Part shown: piece by piece, positions 15,905 to 24,869 of the stretch
Position numbering within the stretch: position 1 is the stretch's first letter
Layout of the letters: each line of letters opens with the position of its first letter
Assembly (NCBI RefSeq): GCF_014647515.1
Contig: NZ_BMPI01000019.1
Span: forward strand, 63,416 to 127,415
Length of the DNA stretch: 64,000 nt
From: Dactylosporangium sucinum
GTDB lineage: Bacteria; Actinomycetota; Actinomycetes; Mycobacteriales; Micromonosporaceae
Reading direction: 5' to 3'
Notes under the pieces: model-generated
Seen by the model: the letters and a program-made list of their open reading frames with translations, nothing else
Databases searched by the model: none
Told to the model about the DNA's origin: nothing
Translations under genes and position numbers: made by a program

Positions 15905-16881
15905 CCGGCCACCGCCCGGGCGTAGACGGCGTCGGACGGCCGGCCGAGCACCGGCGGGCGGGCCGGGGCGACGCCGACGACCGGCGTGCCCGCGGCGACG
16001 ACCGCGGAGCGCTGCAGCGTGGCGACGTGCCCGGCCTCGGGTGCGGCGACGACGGCGAGCTCGCGGCCGCGCGGGTCGAGCACGCTGCCGACCCGCTGGC
16101 CGCGCTCGACGCGGTCGAGGAGCGCGACCTCGGGCAGGAACAGGCCCGCGGCCGGGGTCACGGTGAAGCTGTCGGTGTCGCCGTCGCCGTGCAGCCACAG
16201 GCCCGGCCGGGCGGGCGGGGCCTCGGCGGCGAGCATGCCGAGGTGCGCGAGGACGTTGCGCACGCCGCCGGTGTAGCCGTCCAGCCGGGCGCGGTCCAGC
16301 ACGCCGCCGCCGGGCGACTCGACGTAGATCGCCGGGATGCCGAGCTCTCGCGCCAGGGTCAGGGTCCGGCCGGGGCCGAGGCTGCCGTGCGTCCAGACGA
16401 TGCCGGCGCCGAACGCGACGGCGAGCGCGACGCCCGTCGTCGCGGCCGGTCCGCCGTCGTCGAGGCCGCCGGCGAAGAACGGCATGTCGGTCGCCGGGGT
16501 CGAGGTGTGCAGGTCGACGAGCACGTCGCTGCCGCGGATGAGCCGGTCGCCGACGAGCGCGGCGAGCCGCTGCGTCGGGGTGCCGGCCGGGTCGCCGGGG
16601 AACGACCGGGCCAGGTTGCCGCCGTCACCGGGCCCGGTGCGGCTGTCGGCCTCGAACGCCGCCTCGTGCGTCACCGGCACCACCCGCAGCCGCCCGGCCC
16701 GCAGGTCCAGCGGCCCGGTGGTGAGCCGTCCGGCGCCGACGATCCCGCCGACCTCGTTGCCGTGCACGCCGCCGAGCACCAGCACGGACGGCCCGTCGCG
16801 GCCGCTGTCCAGCTCGTGGACGGTGACGCCCGGACCGCCGTCGCCGGCGGTCAGCCGCTCGCTGCTCCATGCTCCGGTCAT
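15901..16881 (-). CDS. Succinylglutamate desuccinylase/aspartoacylase-family zinc hydrolase (AstE-like)
   Basis: A 326-residue M14-superfamily protein. Zinc ligands are visible in GVHGNEVGG (HxxE) and DVLVDLHTS; the C-terminal half carries the small beta-barrel typical of AstE/aspartoacylase. The family cleaves N-acyl amino acids or related amides. ATG 16881 has GGAGGG four nt upstream, and both lie at the edge of the GC-rich repeat described separately, which fills the gap to the OppF stop. In the operon it may deacylate the imported compound. Confidence 0.85.
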   Translation of the reverse strand: MTGAWSSERLTAGDGGPGVTVHELDSGRDGPSVLVLGGVHGNEVGGIVGAGRLTTGPLDLRAGRLRVVPVTHEAAFEADSRTGPGDGGNLARSFPGDPAGTPTQRLAALVGDRLIRGSDVLVDLHTSTPATDMPFFAGGLDDGGPAATTGVALAVAFGAGIVWTHGSLGPGRTLTLARELGIPAIYVESPGGGVLDRARLDGYTGGVRNVLAHLGMLAAEAPPARPGLWLHGDGDTDSFTVTPAAGLFLPEVALLDRVERGQRVGSVLDPRGRELAVVAAPEAGHVATLQRSAVVAAGTPVVGVAPARPPVLGRPSDAVYARAVAG

Positions 16882-16885
16882 GCGC

Positions 16886-16967
16886 CCTCCGCCTCGCTCC
16901 GGCCGCACGACTTGTCAGCTGAGCCCACGGTGACCGGCCTCCTCCGCCTCGCTCCGGAGCCGGTCAC
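16886..16967 (-). repeat. Operon-junction repeat, locus 1 (two units)
   Basis: Two copies of the 17-mer CCTCCGCCTCGCTCCGG (16886-16902, 16941-16957, plus-strand reading) flank CTGAGCCCACG (16919-16929). On the coding strand each unit reads CCGGAGCG..GCGGAGG, ending in a Shine-Dalgarno-like GGAGG a few nt before ATGACCGG. The same layout recurs at 25624-25733. Confidence 0.75.
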
Positions 16968-17962
16968 GGGGTCACCACGGCTTCCTCCTCGGCGAAGTGG
17001 CACGCCGAGGACGCCCCGGACGGGGTGCGGATCTCCAGGGCCGGGCGCTGCGACGCGCAGCGGTCCTCGGCCTTCCAGCAGCGGGTGCGGAACGGGCAGC
17101 CGCTCGGCGGGTCGGCCGGGTTGGGCACGTCGCCGGTGAGCAGCCGGCGCCGGCCCGGGTCACGCAGCCGCGGGTCCGGGACCGGCACGGCGGACAGCAG
17201 CGCCTGCGTGTACGGGTGGGCGGGGTGGGTGAAGACCGTGTCGGCGTCGCCGTACTCGACGATGTGGCCGAGGTACATCACCGCGATGCGGTGCGCGAGG
17301 TGGCGCACCACCGCGAGATCGTGGGCGATGAACAGGTACGCGACGCCGAGCTCCCGCTGCAGCCGGGCCAGCAGGTTGACGACCTGGGCCTGGATGGACA
17401 CGTCGAGCGCGGAGACCGGCTCGTCGAGGATGAGCAGCTTCGGCTCCAGGGCGAGCGCGCGGGCGATGCCGACGCGCTGGCGCTGGCCGCCGGAGAACTC
17501 GTGGGGATACCGCGTGATCGCCTCGGCCGGCAGCCCGACAAGGTCGAAGAGTTCCCGCACGCGGTCCCGGCGCCGGCCGCGGTCGCCGATGCCGTGGATG
17601 GCCAGCGGCTCCGCGACGATCTCGCCCACCGGCATCCGGGCCGGCAGCGACGCGTACGGGTCCTGGAACACGTACTGCAGGTCGCGCCGCACGGCCCGCA
17701 GCGCCCCGGTCGGCAGCGACCCCAGGTCCCGCCCGTCGAACGTGACCCGCCCGGCGGTCGGGGCGTGGAAGCGCATGATCGTGCGGCCGACGGTCGACTT
17801 GCCGCAGCCGGACTCGCCGACCAGGGCCAGGGTCTGCCCGGCCTCGACGGCGAACGAGACGCCGTTGACCGCGTGCACGGTGCCGCGCCGGCGCTGGAGC
17901 ACCCCGCCGCGGATCGGGAAGTGCTTCACCAGGCCGTCCACGGAAAGCAGGGGGCCGCTCAC
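16964..17962 (-). CDS. Oligopeptide-type ABC transporter ATPase (OppF/DppF-like)
   Basis: A 332-residue ATPase of the peptide/nickel importer class. Walker A GESGCGKST, signature FSGGQRQRVGIARAL, Walker B LLILDEPVSALDVSIQ and switch IAHDLAVVRHL are intact. The C-terminus has the oligopeptide-family extension with GCPFRTRCWKAEDRC, a cysteine cluster that commonly binds an iron-sulfur centre. GTG start overlaps the OppD-like stop (GTGA). Works with the OppD-like ATPase and the two permeases upstream. Confidence 0.95.
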   Translation of the reverse strand: MSGPLLSVDGLVKHFPIRGGVLQRRRGTVHAVNGVSFAVEAGQTLALVGESGCGKSTVGRTIMRFHAPTAGRVTFDGRDLGSLPTGALRAVRRDLQYVFQDPYASLPARMPVGEIVAEPLAIHGIGDRGRRRDRVRELFDLVGLPAEAITRYPHEFSGGQRQRVGIARALALEPKLLILDEPVSALDVSIQAQVVNLLARLQRELGVAYLFIAHDLAVVRHLAHRIAVMYLGHIVEYGDADTVFTHPAHPYTQALLSAVPVPDPRLRDPGRRRLLTGDVPNPADPPSGCPFRTRCWKAEDRCASQRPALEIRTPSGASSACHFAEEEAVVTP

Positions 17963-18954
17963 GCGTCCACCTCCACGGCCTCGTCGTGGAAATGGCACGC
18001 GGCCCGGTGCTCGGGGCCCGTCTCGACGAGCTCCGGGCGGGTGAGGCAGGCCTCGCGGCCGTGGCTGCGGGCGCAGCGGGGCCGGAAGGCGCACCCGTCC
18101 GGCAGCCGCTGCGGGTTCGGCGGCTGCCCGCCGATCGCCGGCAGCTCCCCGACCCGGTGGTACAGCTTGGGCAGGCTCTGCAGCAGCGCCCGGGTGTACG
18201 GGTGGCGGCTGTCGTGGAAGGCGGCGTCGACGCCGGCGGTCTCCACGACGCGGCCGGCGTACATCACGATGACCCGCTGCGTCATCTCCGCGATGACCCC
18301 GAGATCGTGGGTGATCATCATGAGGGCGGCTCCCGTCTCCTGCTGCACGCGCCGGAGCAGGTCGAGGATCTGCGCCTGGATCGTGACGTCCAGGGCGGTG
18401 GTCGGCTCGTCGGCGATGATGAGCCGGGGCCGGTTGGCCATCGCGATGGCGATCATCGCCCGCTGCCGCATCCCGCCGGAGAACTCGTGCGGGTACTGCT
18501 TCGCCCGGTGCTTCGGGTCGGGGATGCCGACCTCGGCGAGCAGCTCGACCGCGTGCTCGGCCGCCGCCCGCCGCCCCATGCCCGGGTTGTGCTGGCGCAG
18601 CCCCTCGCTGACCTGGGAGCCGACGGTCATCACCGGGTTGAGCGCGGTCATCGGGTCCTGGAAGACCAGGCCGATCTCCTTGCCGCGCAGCTTCTGCAGC
18701 TCCCGCTCGCGCATCGCGACGAGGTCGCGGCCGGCGAAGTGGGCGTGCCCGGCGACCACCCGGCCGGCCGAGGGCAGCAGGCCGAGCGCGGACATGACCG
18801 TGACGCTCTTGCCGGAGCCGGACTCGCCGACGATGCCGACCGTCTCGCCGGCGTGGATGTCGAAGCTGACCCCGTTGACGGCGCGCACCACGCCGCCGTG
18901 GACGCGGAACTCGGTGACCAGGTCGGCCACCCGCAGCAGCGGCTGCCCAGTCAT
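17959..18954 (-). CDS. Oligopeptide-type ABC transporter ATPase (OppD/DppD-like)
   Basis: A 331-residue ATPase: Walker A GESGSGKSVT, signature FSGGMRQRAMIAIAMA, Walker B LIIADEPTTALDVTIQ, switch ITHDLGVIAEMTQ, and a C-terminal cysteine-containing extension (CAFRPRCARSHGREAC). These features are specific for the Dpp/Opp family. Start overlaps the permease stop as ATGA. Confidence 0.95.
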   Translation of the reverse strand: MTGQPLLRVADLVTEFRVHGGVVRAVNGVSFDIHAGETVGIVGESGSGKSVTVMSALGLLPSAGRVVAGHAHFAGRDLVAMRERELQKLRGKEIGLVFQDPMTALNPVMTVGSQVSEGLRQHNPGMGRRAAAEHAVELLAEVGIPDPKHRAKQYPHEFSGGMRQRAMIAIAMANRPRLIIADEPTTALDVTIQAQILDLLRRVQQETGAALMMITHDLGVIAEMTQRVIVMYAGRVVETAGVDAAFHDSRHPYTRALLQSLPKLYHRVGELPAIGGQPPNPQRLPDGCAFRPRCARSHGREACLTRPELVETGPEHRAACHFHDEAVEVDA

Positions 18955-19856
18955 CGGCCCCTCCGGGGATCGGCGGCGTCGCGCAGCCCGTCGCCGACGA
19001 AGTTGACGGCGAGCACGGTCAGGGCGATCGCGATGCCCGGCGGCAGCCACAGCCACGGCATCGTCTCGAGGATGGTCAGCGACTGGGCGTCGTTGAGCAT
19101 GTTGCCCCAGCTCGCGGTCGGGGGCGGCACGCCGAGGCCGAGGAAGGACACGGTGGCCTCCAGCAGGATCGCCTGGGCCACGGCAAGGGTGGCCACGACG
19201 GTCAGCGGCGCGATCACCACGGGCACGACGTGCCGGCGCAGGATGCGGGCCGGTCCGGCGCCGAGCCCGGCCACCGCCACGAGCGCGTCCTGTTCGCGCA
19301 GCGACAGGGTGAGGCCGCGCACGATCCGGAACGGCGTCGGCCAGCCGAACAGGCCGATGGACAGGATGAGCGTCGGCAGGCTCGGGCCGACGAACGCGGC
19401 CACCACGATGATGACGATCAGGCTGGGAAAGGCCAGCACGACGTCGGCGAAGCGGCTGAGGATGCCGTCGACCCAGCGGCCGAAGTAGCCGGCGACCGCG
19501 CCGAGCGTGAGCCCGATGACCGTCGCGACCAGCGCCGAGCTGAGCCCGACGAGCAGCGAGATCCGGCCGCCGACGAGCAGCCGGGCGAGCACGTCGCGGC
19601 CGGCGGAGTCGGTGCCGAGCGGGTGGCCGTCGCCGGGCGCCTGGCGGATCGCGGTCGGCACGACCTGGTTGGGGTCGGTGCCGAGGAACCAGGGCAGGAC
19701 GACCGCGGCGAGGGCGAACAGGCCGAGCATGACCAGCCCGGCCACGGCGAGGCGGTGCCGGAAGAACCGGCGGGCGGCGAGCCGCCCCGGGGAGGCGGCG
19801 CCCCCGGCCGCGGGCGCGGCGGCCGTGAGCGCCGGCGGGATGTCCGTGGCAGTCAT
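18951..19856 (-). CDS. Peptide-type ABC transporter permease (DppC-like)
   Basis: A 301-residue inner-membrane protein with six predicted helices. The DppC hallmark LGTDSAGRDVLARL follows the first helix, and the EAA-like loop VAVAGLGAGPARILRRHVVP contacts the ATPases. The cytoplasmic N-terminus is Ala/Pro-rich. GGAGG lies 8 nt before the ATG. Eleven bp separate it from the DppB-like gene. Confidence 0.93.
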   Translation of the reverse strand: MTATDIPPALTAAAPAAGGAASPGRLAARRFFRHRLAVAGLVMLGLFALAAVVLPWFLGTDPNQVVPTAIRQAPGDGHPLGTDSAGRDVLARLLVGGRISLLVGLSSALVATVIGLTLGAVAGYFGRWVDGILSRFADVVLAFPSLIVIIVVAAFVGPSLPTLILSIGLFGWPTPFRIVRGLTLSLREQDALVAVAGLGAGPARILRRHVVPVVIAPLTVVATLAVAQAILLEATVSFLGLGVPPPTASWGNMLNDAQSLTILETMPWLWLPPGIAIALTVLAVNFVGDGLRDAADPRRGR

Positions 19857-19867
19857 CTGCGAGCCTC

Positions 19868-20824
19868 CTACAGCCGAATCCGGGGGTCGATGAGCGCGTA
19901 CGCCAGGTCGGCGAGCAGGTTGCACAGCAGCACGAGGATCGCGACCGCCATCACGAACCCCAGCAGCACCGGATAGTCGCGGGCCAGGACGGCGTCCAGC
20001 GCCATGCGGCCCATGCCCGGCCAGGCGAAGATCTGCTCCACCACCACGGCGCCGGCGAACAGCGTCGGGATCTGGATGGCCACCACCGTGACGAGCGGGA
20101 TCAGCGCGTTGTGCAGCGCGTGCCGGCCGATCACCCGGCGCCGGGACAGCCCCTTGGACCGGGCCGTGGTCAGGTAGTCCTGACCCAGGACCTCCAGCAT
20201 GCCGGCCCGGGCATAGCGCACGTAGGGCCCGGCGAGCGCGAAGCCGAGGATCGACGCCGGCAGCACCAGATGGTGCAGGGAGTCGACGAACCCGCCGCCG
20301 CCGATCGAGTTCATCCCGCTGGTGGGGAACCACTGCAGCTTGAGGCCGAAGACGTAGATGCCCAGCAGCGCGGCGAAGAAGCTCGGCACCGAGATGGCCA
20401 GCAGGCTCACCACGGTGGTGCCGTAGTCGACGGCGCTGTTGCGCCGCAGGGCCGCCACGACGCCCATCGGGATGCCGACGAGCAGCGAGATCAGCAGCGC
20501 GGTGCCCATGAGGGAGACCGTCGGGCCGAGCCGCTCCGCCATTACCTCGGTGACCGGCTGGCCGCTGCTGAAGGAGAAACCGAGGTTGCCGTGCAGCAGC
20601 TCGGCGACCCAGTGGGCGTACTGCACCGGCGGCGACGAGTCCAGGCCGAGCTGATGGCGCCGCAGCGCGATGGCCGCGTCCCGGTCGCCGGAGAACGACA
20701 TCGGATCGATCATCATCTCGGCCGGATCGCCCGGCATGAGCTGCAGCAGGACGAACAGCAGCACGCTGATGCCGATCAGCACCACCGTGGACACCAGCAG
20801 GCGCCGGATGATGAAGGCGATCAA
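19868..20824 (-). CDS. Peptide-type ABC transporter permease (DppB-like)
   Basis: A 318-residue permease beginning IAFIIRRLLVSTVVLIG, typical of DppB/OppB, with the periplasmic loop PGDPAEMM and the cytoplasmic loop TTARSKGLSRRRVIGRHALHNAL. The start codon is TTG, with AAGGAG about 10 nt upstream. A hairpin separates it from the preceding binding-protein gene. Confidence 0.92.
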   Translation of the reverse strand: MIAFIIRRLLVSTVVLIGISVLLFVLLQLMPGDPAEMMIDPMSFSGDRDAAIALRRHQLGLDSSPPVQYAHWVAELLHGNLGFSFSSGQPVTEVMAERLGPTVSLMGTALLISLLVGIPMGVVAALRRNSAVDYGTTVVSLLAISVPSFFAALLGIYVFGLKLQWFPTSGMNSIGGGGFVDSLHHLVLPASILGFALAGPYVRYARAGMLEVLGQDYLTTARSKGLSRRRVIGRHALHNALIPLVTVVAIQIPTLFAGAVVVEQIFAWPGMGRMALDAVLARDYPVLLGFVMAVAILVLLCNLLADLAYALIDPRIRL

Positions 20825-20850
20825 CTACTCACTCTCCTTGCGGACGGGGC

Positions 20851-20886
20851 CGGTGCCGCCGCGCGAGTTCCGGCGCGGCGGCACCG
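20851..20886 (-). terminator. Intercistronic hairpin between binding protein and DppB-like genes
   Basis: A perfect 14-bp GC stem (20851-20864 with 20873-20886) and 8-nt loop lie in the 81-bp gap after the binding-protein stop. No U-tract follows, so partial termination or RNA protection is likely, as at 4002-4034. Confidence 0.6.
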
Positions 20887-20905
20887 TTGTGCGTCAGGGA
20901 CCGGG

Positions 20906-22504
20906 TCAGCTCACCGACCAGTCCGCGGCGTTCCAGAACGCGTCCACCACCGACGGGTTGAGCTTGAAGCCCTTGAGCCGGTCGCTGGTCGCCGCGATCG
21001 TGTTCGGCACGTACATCACGAGGATCGGCATCTGCTCGTTGACGATCTTCTGGGCATCGGCGTAGATCTGCTGCCGCTGGCTCTGGTCCCGGGTCGCGAT
21101 GCCCTTCGTCAGCAGCTCGTCGAGCTGCTTGTTGCAGTAGGCGGAGATGTTGGTGCCGCCGACCGCGGCGCACGACAGCCGGGCGTTCATCGACGCCGGA
21201 TCGATGGTGAACAGCCCGTAGGACGAGATGAGCAGGTCGAAGTCGCGCTTGCCGATCGCCTTGGACAGGTCCGCCGCCTGGTAGTTCTGCACCTTGGCGT
21301 TGATCCCGACCTCCTTGAGCTGTGCGGCGATGATGGTGGCGGCCGTGTCGCGGTCGCGCTGGCCGGGCGTGAGCTCGATGCGCACCTCGGTCGCGGCGTT
21401 CCAGCCGGCCTGGGCGAGCAGCTGCTTGGCCTTCGCCGGGTCGTAGCCGTAGTGGGTCAGGCCGCTCGGCACCGCCCACGCCGGGCCGTGCACCAGCGTG
21501 TCGACGACCGTGCCCTCGCCGTTGAGGACCTGCTTGACCAGCGAGTCACGGTCGATCGCGTACATGATCGCCTGGCGGACCAGCGGGTTGGCGAGCTTGC
21601 CGGAGTCGTGCGCGGTGTGCAGGGCGAAGATGCCCGGGCCTTCGGCGCGCTGCACCGTGACGCCCTTGAGGCCCTCGATCCGCTTCGCGTCCGGGGCCGC
21701 GACCTGGGCGTAGTCGAGCTTGCCGGTCTGCATCTGGGCCATCGCCGCGTCGGTGGTGAGGTACTGCGCGAAGACGCGGTCCAGGCCGAGCTTCTTTCGG
21801 TACTGCGGATTGGCCTTGAACTCGACCTGGTCCGCCGTGACCCAGCGGGAGAAGACGTACGGGCCGAGGCCGACCGTCGGGTTGCGGAAGAACGGGTTGT
21901 CGGTCAGCCCTTCGACCGGGAACTTGCCGACGATGTGCTCCGGCAGGATGAACATGATCGGCTGGACGAGCTCGTCGAGGAACGCGACGTTGGGCTGGTC
22001 GAGCTTGATGACGAACGTGTTGTCGTCCGGCGCCTGGAAGCCGGCCACGCTGGTCGCGGCGCCGGACTTGAACGCCGCCGCGCCGTTGACGGTGGCGAAC
22101 TTGCCGGCGTAGCCGCTGCCGCTCTTCGCGTTGGCGTAGAGGTTGTACGTGAACACGACGTCACGGGCGGTGAACGGCGTCCCGTCGCTCCACTTGACGC
22201 CCTTGACGAGGTGGAACGTCCAGGTCTTGCCGTCCTCGCTCACCTCCCACTTCTCGGCCAGCCGCGCGCCGTAGGTGTTGTCCGCGGCGGCCGAGACGAG
22301 CGAGTCCCAGTGCAGTTGCTCCATCAGGTGGTCCGGCCCGATCGAGGCCAGCAGCGGGTTGAAGCCGCGCGGGGCCTGGTAGAGCTGGACGGTCGCGTCG
22401 CGGCTGCCGCCGGTGCTGCCGTTGCCGTCGCCGCCGGAGCAGCCGGCGAGGGCCAGGGCGAGCACGGCCAGGCCGGCGAGTAAGGCCCGGGTGTGTCGTC
22501 GCAT
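20906..22504 (-). CDS. Peptide/oligosaccharide-type substrate-binding lipoprotein (SBP family 5)
   Basis: A 532-residue extracellular solute-binding protein of the DppA/OppA class. Lipobox LALAGCSGG with Cys near residue 20, then the family-5 signatures WTFHLVKGVKWSDGTPFTARDVVF and FRNPTVGLGPYVF. ATG 22504 is chosen (AAGG 9 nt upstream); ATG 22510 is too close to that site. The class binds peptides, but also nickel, opines, plant oligosaccharides and chitobiose. Neighbours favour a sugar-like or acylated substrate. Confidence 0.92.
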   Translation of the reverse strand: MRRHTRALLAGLAVLALALAGCSGGDGNGSTGGSRDATVQLYQAPRGFNPLLASIGPDHLMEQLHWDSLVSAAADNTYGARLAEKWEVSEDGKTWTFHLVKGVKWSDGTPFTARDVVFTYNLYANAKSGSGYAGKFATVNGAAAFKSGAATSVAGFQAPDDNTFVIKLDQPNVAFLDELVQPIMFILPEHIVGKFPVEGLTDNPFFRNPTVGLGPYVFSRWVTADQVEFKANPQYRKKLGLDRVFAQYLTTDAAMAQMQTGKLDYAQVAAPDAKRIEGLKGVTVQRAEGPGIFALHTAHDSGKLANPLVRQAIMYAIDRDSLVKQVLNGEGTVVDTLVHGPAWAVPSGLTHYGYDPAKAKQLLAQAGWNAATEVRIELTPGQRDRDTAATIIAAQLKEVGINAKVQNYQAADLSKAIGKRDFDLLISSYGLFTIDPASMNARLSCAAVGGTNISAYCNKQLDELLTKGIATRDQSQRQQIYADAQKIVNEQMPILVMYVPNTIAATSDRLKGFKLNPSVVDAFWNAADWSVS

Positions 22505-22576
22505 GATCATGAGCCTTCCAGGGGTCAGTATCAGCCACAAGAACAGGATTTTCACAGGTCACGGCGGCGCGGTCGG

Positions 22577-23740
22577 CTAGAGCAGCCGCAGCTTGTTCCA
22601 CGCGACGAAGCGCCCGTGATGCGGTGCGAAGCTGTAGAAGGTGACCAGGACTTCGCCGCCCGGCAGGTTCGCCATGGCGGGGTAGCCGCACTGGTACTCG
22701 GCGGTGTACCGGTACCCGTGCGGGTCGGCCAGCGGGAGCGGGCCGGAGAACGACCGGCCCCCGTCGTGGCTGCGGCGGATCTCGACGCCGGGGGCGTCGG
22801 GGCCGCCTTCGGGCGCGCACCGGCGGGTCGCGAGCAGCAGGCTGCCGTCCTCCGCCCGGTGCAGCAGTGGGGACATGCCGGTGAAGCCCATTGGCTCGTA
22901 GGGGCTCCACGTCTGCCCGGCGTCGGCCGACTCGGCGCGGAAGAGCCGCATCGTCGTGTCGCCGCCGATGCCCTGCTGTCGCAGGACCGCCAGGAGGTGC
23001 CCGTCCTCAAGGTCGAGCACCGTGGTCTCGGTGAACCCGTCGATCGGGCTGTGCGGACGGAACGCGGGGTCGTTGGTGACCGAAGGATCCGGGTTGCCGT
23101 CGGCGCTCAGGCCGTCGACCTCCGGGGACGCGTACGGCCCGGCGAGCCGGGCGTCGGGGTCGAAGGCGATCGTCGGGCCGACCGTCCACGTCCGCCCGGC
23201 GTCGGTGGAGACCAGCACCGCCGAGCGCCACCGCTCCCCGCTGGCGCGCTGGCCCCAGACCGGCCACAGCAGGCGGCCGTCGGCCAGCTCGACGATCTCG
23301 CCGTAGACGGCCGGGCTGTAGAAGTCGAGGTCGAGGCGCTCGCCGCCGGTCCAGGTGCGGCCGCCGTCGGTGGAGCGCAGCAGGTGGGCGGAGATGACCC
23401 GGCCGCCGACGCCCCGGCCGGGGGTCCACTTCACGCCGTTGTACGGCAGCAGCAGCGTCCCGTCGCGCAGCGTGGTGAGGGCGACCGCGTTGAGCACCGC
23501 GTCCTGCCCCTCGCCGGGGGTCGCCACGATCTGCGGCGCGGACCAGGTGCGGCCCTCGTCGCCGGAGCGGACCACGCCGACGGTGCCGCCGGGCCAGCCG
23601 TCCGGGACGGTGGAGAACGACGTCACGAGCTCGCCGCCGATGCGGGTGAGCCCGGGGAACATCGCGGGGACGGCGTCGACGACCACGCCCGCTTCGGCGA
23701 TCTCGAAGGCGGCGTCCGTGCCGGTGCGGTGCTGCGTCAC
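22577..23740 (-). CDS. BNR/Asp-box six-bladed propeller protein (sialidase-like), cytoplasmic
   Basis: A 387-residue protein with five Asp-box repeats of the S.D.G.TW type: SGDEGRTW, STDGGRTW, STDAGRTW, SADAGQTW and SHDGGRSF. This is the fold of exo-alpha-sialidases and related glycosidases or lyases. A complete sialidase active site (Arg triad with Tyr/Glu) cannot be confirmed by eye, and there is no signal peptide. The enzyme would act on an imported glycoside. GTG 23740 has GGAGG 5 nt upstream. It is the first gene of the eleven-gene operon and lies directly behind IclR-type operator copy 2. Confidence 0.8.
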   Translation of the reverse strand: MTQHRTGTDAAFEIAEAGVVVDAVPAMFPGLTRIGGELVTSFSTVPDGWPGGTVGVVRSGDEGRTWSAPQIVATPGEGQDAVLNAVALTTLRDGTLLLPYNGVKWTPGRGVGGRVISAHLLRSTDGGRTWTGGERLDLDFYSPAVYGEIVELADGRLLWPVWGQRASGERWRSAVLVSTDAGRTWTVGPTIAFDPDARLAGPYASPEVDGLSADGNPDPSVTNDPAFRPHSPIDGFTETTVLDLEDGHLLAVLRQQGIGGDTTMRLFRAESADAGQTWSPYEPMGFTGMSPLLHRAEDGSLLLATRRCAPEGGPDAPGVEIRRSHDGGRSFSGPLPLADPHGYRYTAEYQCGYPAMANLPGGEVLVTFYSFAPHHGRFVAWNKLRLL

Positions 23741-23752
23741 CCGAACCTCCAG

Positions 23753-23771
23753 CGTTTCATCTAGTGAATCG
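23753..23771. promoter_or_regulatory. Putative IclR operator, copy 2
   Basis: CGTTTCATCTAGTGAATCG, 17 of 19 identical to the perfect palindrome at 11352-11370. It starts 12 nt before the GTG of the BNR gene and lies just upstream of its GGAGG. Confidence 0.75.
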
Positions 23772-23789
23772 CGCGTTCTATTTCTCGGG

Positions 23790-23818
23790 AATGTAGACCG
23801 TGGAACTGCCCCGGTCAA
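23790..23818 (-). promoter_or_regulatory. Promoter of the eleven-gene transport/catabolic operon
   Basis: On the minus strand TTGACC (23818-23813), 17-nt spacer, TACATT (23795-23790). The -35 begins 47 nt before the operator, exactly as at the RidA promoter. Confidence 0.65.
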
Positions 23819-23866
23819 GATCGGAGGACTGCTATATCCCCCCGCGGCTCTGGTGGCATAACCGTT

Positions 23867-24856
23867 TCAGTACAGGGGTGGCAGGTCCCGCCAGGCCTCG
23901 GCCGTGGCGGCGCTGCGGACGGCCTCGGCCGCGGCGAGCGCGGCGACCCCGTCATCGAGGGTCACCAGCGGCACGGCCTCGCCGCGGGCAACGGCGACCA
24001 GGTGCGCGGCCTGCCGGGCCAGCGCCCCGGCCGGCGGCTCGGGCAGCTCGTGCCGGACCGCCCGGTCCCGGCCCTGCGCGCGGGCGCGGACCTCGAGCGT
24101 GCCGCGGCCGAAGTCGGCCAGCAGCGTGCCGCCGGTGCCGAGGACCTGCACGGTGCGGGTGCCCAGCGGCTCCAGGTAGTCGAGGTGGAACGTGGCGCGC
24201 AGGCCGGAGGCGAACTCCAGCAGGCCGTCGACGCAGTTGGGGCTCTCCACGTGCGGCACGGACGTGACGGTCCGCGCCGCCGCGAACGCCCTGGCGATCG
24301 GGCCGAAGCACCAGCGCAGGTAGTCCCACTCGTGGGAGTAGTCGCGGTACAGGCGGTCCGGTTCCTTCGTCGCGAAGCGGGACACGGCCGCCTCGATGGT
24401 GCCGTAGGCGCCCAGCATGACGTGCACGGCCACCGGCTCGCCGATCTCCCCGCCGGCCAGCGCCGCTCGTGTGCGTTGCACGACGAGCCGGTGCCGCAGC
24501 ACGTATCCCACCAGCGCCGGCGTCCCCGTCGCCGCGACGCCGGCGGCCGCCGTCCGCGCCTCGTCCAGGGTCGCCGCGACCGGCTTCTCCACCAGCAGCG
24601 GCAGGCGCCGGTCGGCCGCGGCCCGCAGCTGCGCCGGGTGGACGTGGTCCGGGCCGGCGATCACGAGCGCGCCCGGCCCTGCGTCCAGCAGTTCGCCGAA
24701 CTCGCCGGTCGTCCGGTCGACGGCCGGGTGCGCGGCCGCCGCGGCCCGCCGCCCCGGGTCGGGGTCGAACGCGACCAGCCGGACCCCCGGCACCTGGGCG
24801 AACGCGGTGATGTGTTGCAGCCCGATGGACCCGAGCCCGCTCACGCCGACCAGCAT
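23867..24856 (-). CDS. Gfo/Idh/MocA-family oxidoreductase (3)
   Basis: A 329-residue dehydrogenase with VGVSGLGSIGLQHITAF nucleotide fold, LPLLVEKPVA (catalytic lysine about residue 93) and a substrate domain containing YSHEWDYLRWCFG. It closes the leftward unit that begins with the DapA-family aldolase at 27405. The operon stops about 50 nt before the promoter of the next leftward unit. Confidence 0.9.
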   Translation of the reverse strand: MLVGVSGLGSIGLQHITAFAQVPGVRLVAFDPDPGRRAAAAAHPAVDRTTGEFGELLDAGPGALVIAGPDHVHPAQLRAAADRRLPLLVEKPVAATLDEARTAAAGVAATGTPALVGYVLRHRLVVQRTRAALAGGEIGEPVAVHVMLGAYGTIEAAVSRFATKEPDRLYRDYSHEWDYLRWCFGPIARAFAAARTVTSVPHVESPNCVDGLLEFASGLRATFHLDYLEPLGTRTVQVLGTGGTLLADFGRGTLEVRARAQGRDRAVRHELPEPPAGALARQAAHLVAVARGEAVPLVTLDDGVAALAAAEAVRSAATAEAWRDLPPLY

Positions 24857-24869
24857 CGTCCCGTCCTCC

